Origin: Planctomycetota bacterium
Lineage (GTDB): Bacteria; Planctomycetota; SZUA-567
Length of the DNA: 6,710 bases
Direction: 5' to 3'
NCBI GenBank assembly: GCA_020860865.1
Contig: JAJBTL010000274.1
Location: 6,873 to 13,582, forward strand
Positions within the stretch are counted from its first letter, which is position 1. Every line of letters begins with the position of its first letter. This document shows, piece after piece, positions 5,098 to 6,710 of this stretch. The position numbers and the translations under genes were made by a program. Below the pieces are notes generated by a model, which had not been told where the DNA came from, ran no database searches, and worked only from the letters and a program-made list of their open reading frames with translations.

Positions 5098-6636
5098 TCA
5101 TCCGCCAACGCTGAAAAACTGCTCTTGAAAATGGAAAACATTACAAAACGCTTCCCCGGCACCATTGCCCTTAACAAGGTGAAGTTCGAACTGCGCCCTG
5201 GCGAGGTCCACGTCCTCCTTGGTGAAAACGGGGCGGGGAAGTCGACCCTCATGAAAATCCTCGCCGGCGCCTATACCCGGGACGAAGGCGACATCTGGAT
5301 TGACGGCCGGCCGGTTGAACTCGGGAATCCCCTGGCGGCCCAGGCGGCCGGCGTCGCCATCATCTACCAGGAACTGACCCAAATACCGCAACTGTCCGCC
5401 GCCGAAAACATCTTCATCGGCCGGGAGCCCCGAAAGGGATTGTTTGTCGATTGGGGCCATATCAACCGTGAAGCCCGCCGCCTCCTCGCTCAGGTCGAGG
5501 CGACCTTCAGCGAGAAGACGGAAACACGGAAGCTCTCCGTCGCCCACCGCCAGATGGTGGAAATCGCCAAGGCCCTGTCCCTCAACGCCAACATCATCGT
5601 CATGGACGAGCCGACCTCGTCCCTCACCCCTCACGAAGTGGAAGGCCTGTTCCGCGTCATCGAAAACCTCAAGAAACAGGGAAAAGGCATCGTCTTCATT
5701 TCCCACCACCTCGAAGAGGTGAAGGAAATCGGCGACAGGGCGACGGTGCTCCGGGACGGTTGCTATGTCGATACGATTGATGTCAAGGACCATACGATAG
5801 ACGACATGATCGAACTCATGGTCGGCCGAAGCCTGGTGACGAAGTACCCGAAGGTCGATGTCACACCCGGCCCGGAGGTATTCCGCTGCGAACACATGAC
5901 CCGCTACGGCGCCGTGGACGACGTTTCCTTCTCGGTCCGGCGCGGCGAAATCGTCGGCTTCGCCGGGCTGGTCGGCGCCGGCCGCACCGAATTGTGCCGC
6001 CTCATTTTCGGCGCCGACGAACGGGACGCCGGGAAAATCTTCGTCGAGGGAAAAGAAGTGAAAATCGATTCGCCCCGCGACGCCATCCGGCACCGCATCG
6101 GCTTTCTTACGGAAAACCGGAAGGAAGAGGGCCTCGTCCTCCACATGTCCATCACCCGAAACATCTCCATGCCGATCCTTGAACAATTGAACCGGAGCCC
6201 GTTCAAGTTCATCAAATTCATCGACCACCGCCGGGACGAGGAACTGGCCGAGGAGTATTACCAAAAGCTTGGCATCCGCGCGCCGAGCGTTCGGAAGAAA
6301 TCCGGCGAACTGTCCGGCGGCAACCAGCAAAAGGTGGTGTTTGCCAAGTGGATCGCCACCAAATCGGAAGTCCTCATGATCGACGAGCCGACGCGCGGCA
6401 TCGATGTCGGCGCCAAGGTGGAAATCTACAACCTCATCAACGAACTGTCGAAACAGGGCGTCGGCATCATCATGGTCTCGTCCGAACTTCCCGAAGTCCT
6501 CGGCATGGCGGACCGGATTATCGTCATGTGTAACGGCCGCATTACCGGCGAACTGACCGACCGATCCCAGTTCAGCCAGGAAGAGGTAATGAAGTATGCG
6601 ACAATGTTTTCGAAAACGGCGGCGGAAAAAGACTGA
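5095..6636 (+). CDS. Ribose-type sugar ABC transporter ATPase, two nucleotide-binding domains (RbsA/MglA-like)
   Basis: A 513-residue cytoplasmic protein with fused ABC domains energises the importer; RbsA and MglA proteins are about 500 residues. Domain 1: Walker A GENGAGKST (43-51), Q-loop at Q92, signature LSVAHRQ (147-153), Walker B IIVMDEP (167-173), H-loop H204. Domain 2: degenerate Walker A GLVGAGRTEL (291-300, Arg in place of Lys), intact signature LSGGNQQK (406-413), Walker B VLMIDEP (426-432) followed by TRGIDVGAK. The asymmetry between the domains is typical of this subfamily. The domain 1 signature has Ala-His where Gly or Ser and Gln are more common. The start at 5095 has GGAG six bases upstream. 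An in-frame ATG at 5083 would add MEPY but lacks a Shine-Dalgarno sequence. It is the last complete gene of the rightward unit here. Confidence 0.95.
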   Translation: MSSANAEKLLLKMENITKRFPGTIALNKVKFELRPGEVHVLLGENGAGKSTLMKILAGAYTRDEGDIWIDGRPVELGNPLAAQAAGVAIIYQELTQIPQLSAAENIFIGREPRKGLFVDWGHINREARRLLAQVEATFSEKTETRKLSVAHRQMVEIAKALSLNANIIVMDEPTSSLTPHEVEGLFRVIENLKKQGKGIVFISHHLEEVKEIGDRATVLRDGCYVDTIDVKDHTIDDMIELMVGRSLVTKYPKVDVTPGPEVFRCEHMTRYGAVDDVSFSVRRGEIVGFAGLVGAGRTELCRLIFGADERDAGKIFVEGKEVKIDSPRDAIRHRIGFLTENRKEEGLVLHMSITRNISMPILEQLNRSPFKFIKFIDHRRDEELAEEYYQKLGIRAPSVRKKSGELSGGNQQKVVFAKWIATKSEVLMIDEPTRGIDVGAKVEIYNLINELSKQGVGIIMVSSELPEVLGMADRIIVMCNGRITGELTDRSQFSQEEVMKYATMFSKTAAEKD

Positions 6637-6690
6637 TTCCCGCGTCTCTTGGTTCCCGCCGACCGCCCTACTTCAAGCACTGCCACCATC

Positions 6691-6710
6691 CCTCCCTTCG
6701 GGGAGGTATT
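6691..6710 (+). terminator. Hairpin with TTCG tetraloop at the right edge (possible terminator)
   Basis: CCTCCC (6691-6696) pairs perfectly with GGGAGG (6701-6706) around TTCG, the very stable C(UUCG)G loop. TATT follows, then the window ends, so a T tract can be neither seen nor excluded. It lies 55 bases after the ATPase stop and could end the transporter unit. The right arm GGGGAGG also looks like a Shine-Dalgarno sequence, so it might instead mask the ribosome site of a next gene just outside the window. Positions 6637-6690 hold no other signal that I recognise. Confidence 0.4.

Noticed and set aside
4044..5252. 402-codon open frame on the minus strand across the permease gene
   Set aside because: It is rich in D, H, E, A and G, spans the permease and the start of the ATPase gene, and shows no motif. 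It is an antisense artefact of GC-rich codon use.
5098..6330. 410-codon open frame on the minus strand across the ATPase gene
   Set aside because: It is antisense to an unmistakable ABC ATPase, has no domain signature, and its composition is typical of a reverse-frame artefact.

Overview
The window carries a compact, divergently organised carbohydrate uptake and catabolism locus. A ribose-type (CUT2 / RbsABC-like) ABC transporter and a ROK-family regulator read rightward. An NAD(P)-dependent Gfo/Idh/MocA-family dehydrogenase and the start of a TIM-barrel sugar isomerase/epimerase read leftward. Coding DNA is GC-rich, with many GCC, GGC, ATC and CTC codons, strong Shine-Dalgarno sequences and one GTG start. 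The solute-binding protein has a classical signal peptidase I signal with no lipobox cysteine, which points to a free periplasmic protein and so to a diderm (Gram-negative) bacterium. I cannot name the organism from sequence alone. Seven cysteines in that exported protein hint at an anaerobic or non-oxidising envelope, but this is inference.

Layout: positions 1-178 (minus) hold the N-terminus of a sugar isomerase/epimerase that runs off the left edge. Positions 211-1335 (minus) hold the Gfo/Idh/MocA oxidoreductase, immediately upstream of it in the same leftward unit. Positions 1336-1739 are a roughly 400-bp non-coding divergent control region with a very AT-rich core. It holds promoter-like elements on both strands, a 23-bp dyad resembling ROK-family operators, tandem direct repeats, an anti-Shine-Dalgarno-like tract, and a terminator-like hairpin just before the binding-protein gene. 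Positions 1740-2657 (plus) are the periplasmic binding protein, 2734-3954 (plus) the ROK regulator, 4083-5051 (plus) the membrane permease, and 5095-6636 (plus) the double-domain ATPase. The last 74 bases are non-coding and end in a hairpin with a TTCG loop.

How it fits together (inference from families and order): a sugar or polyol is captured in the periplasm by the binding protein and imported by a permease dimer energised by the two-domain ATPase. It is then oxidised by the dehydrogenase and isomerised or epimerised by the TIM-barrel enzyme. The ROK protein, whose kinase-type catalytic aspartate is replaced by tryptophan, probably senses the sugar or a derivative and controls one or both promoters in the divergent region. 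The substrate cannot be read directly: binding-protein positions that contact ribose in RbsB are changed, so the ligand is probably not ribose. Large GC-rich hairpins lie between binding protein and regulator and between regulator and permease. They could uncouple the expression of a transporter whose regulator gene sits in the middle of the operon.

I do not see mobile elements, CRISPR, tRNA or rRNA genes. Nothing proves a wholly new system. The most unusual parts are the regulatory architecture of the divergent region and the leader of the binding-protein gene.
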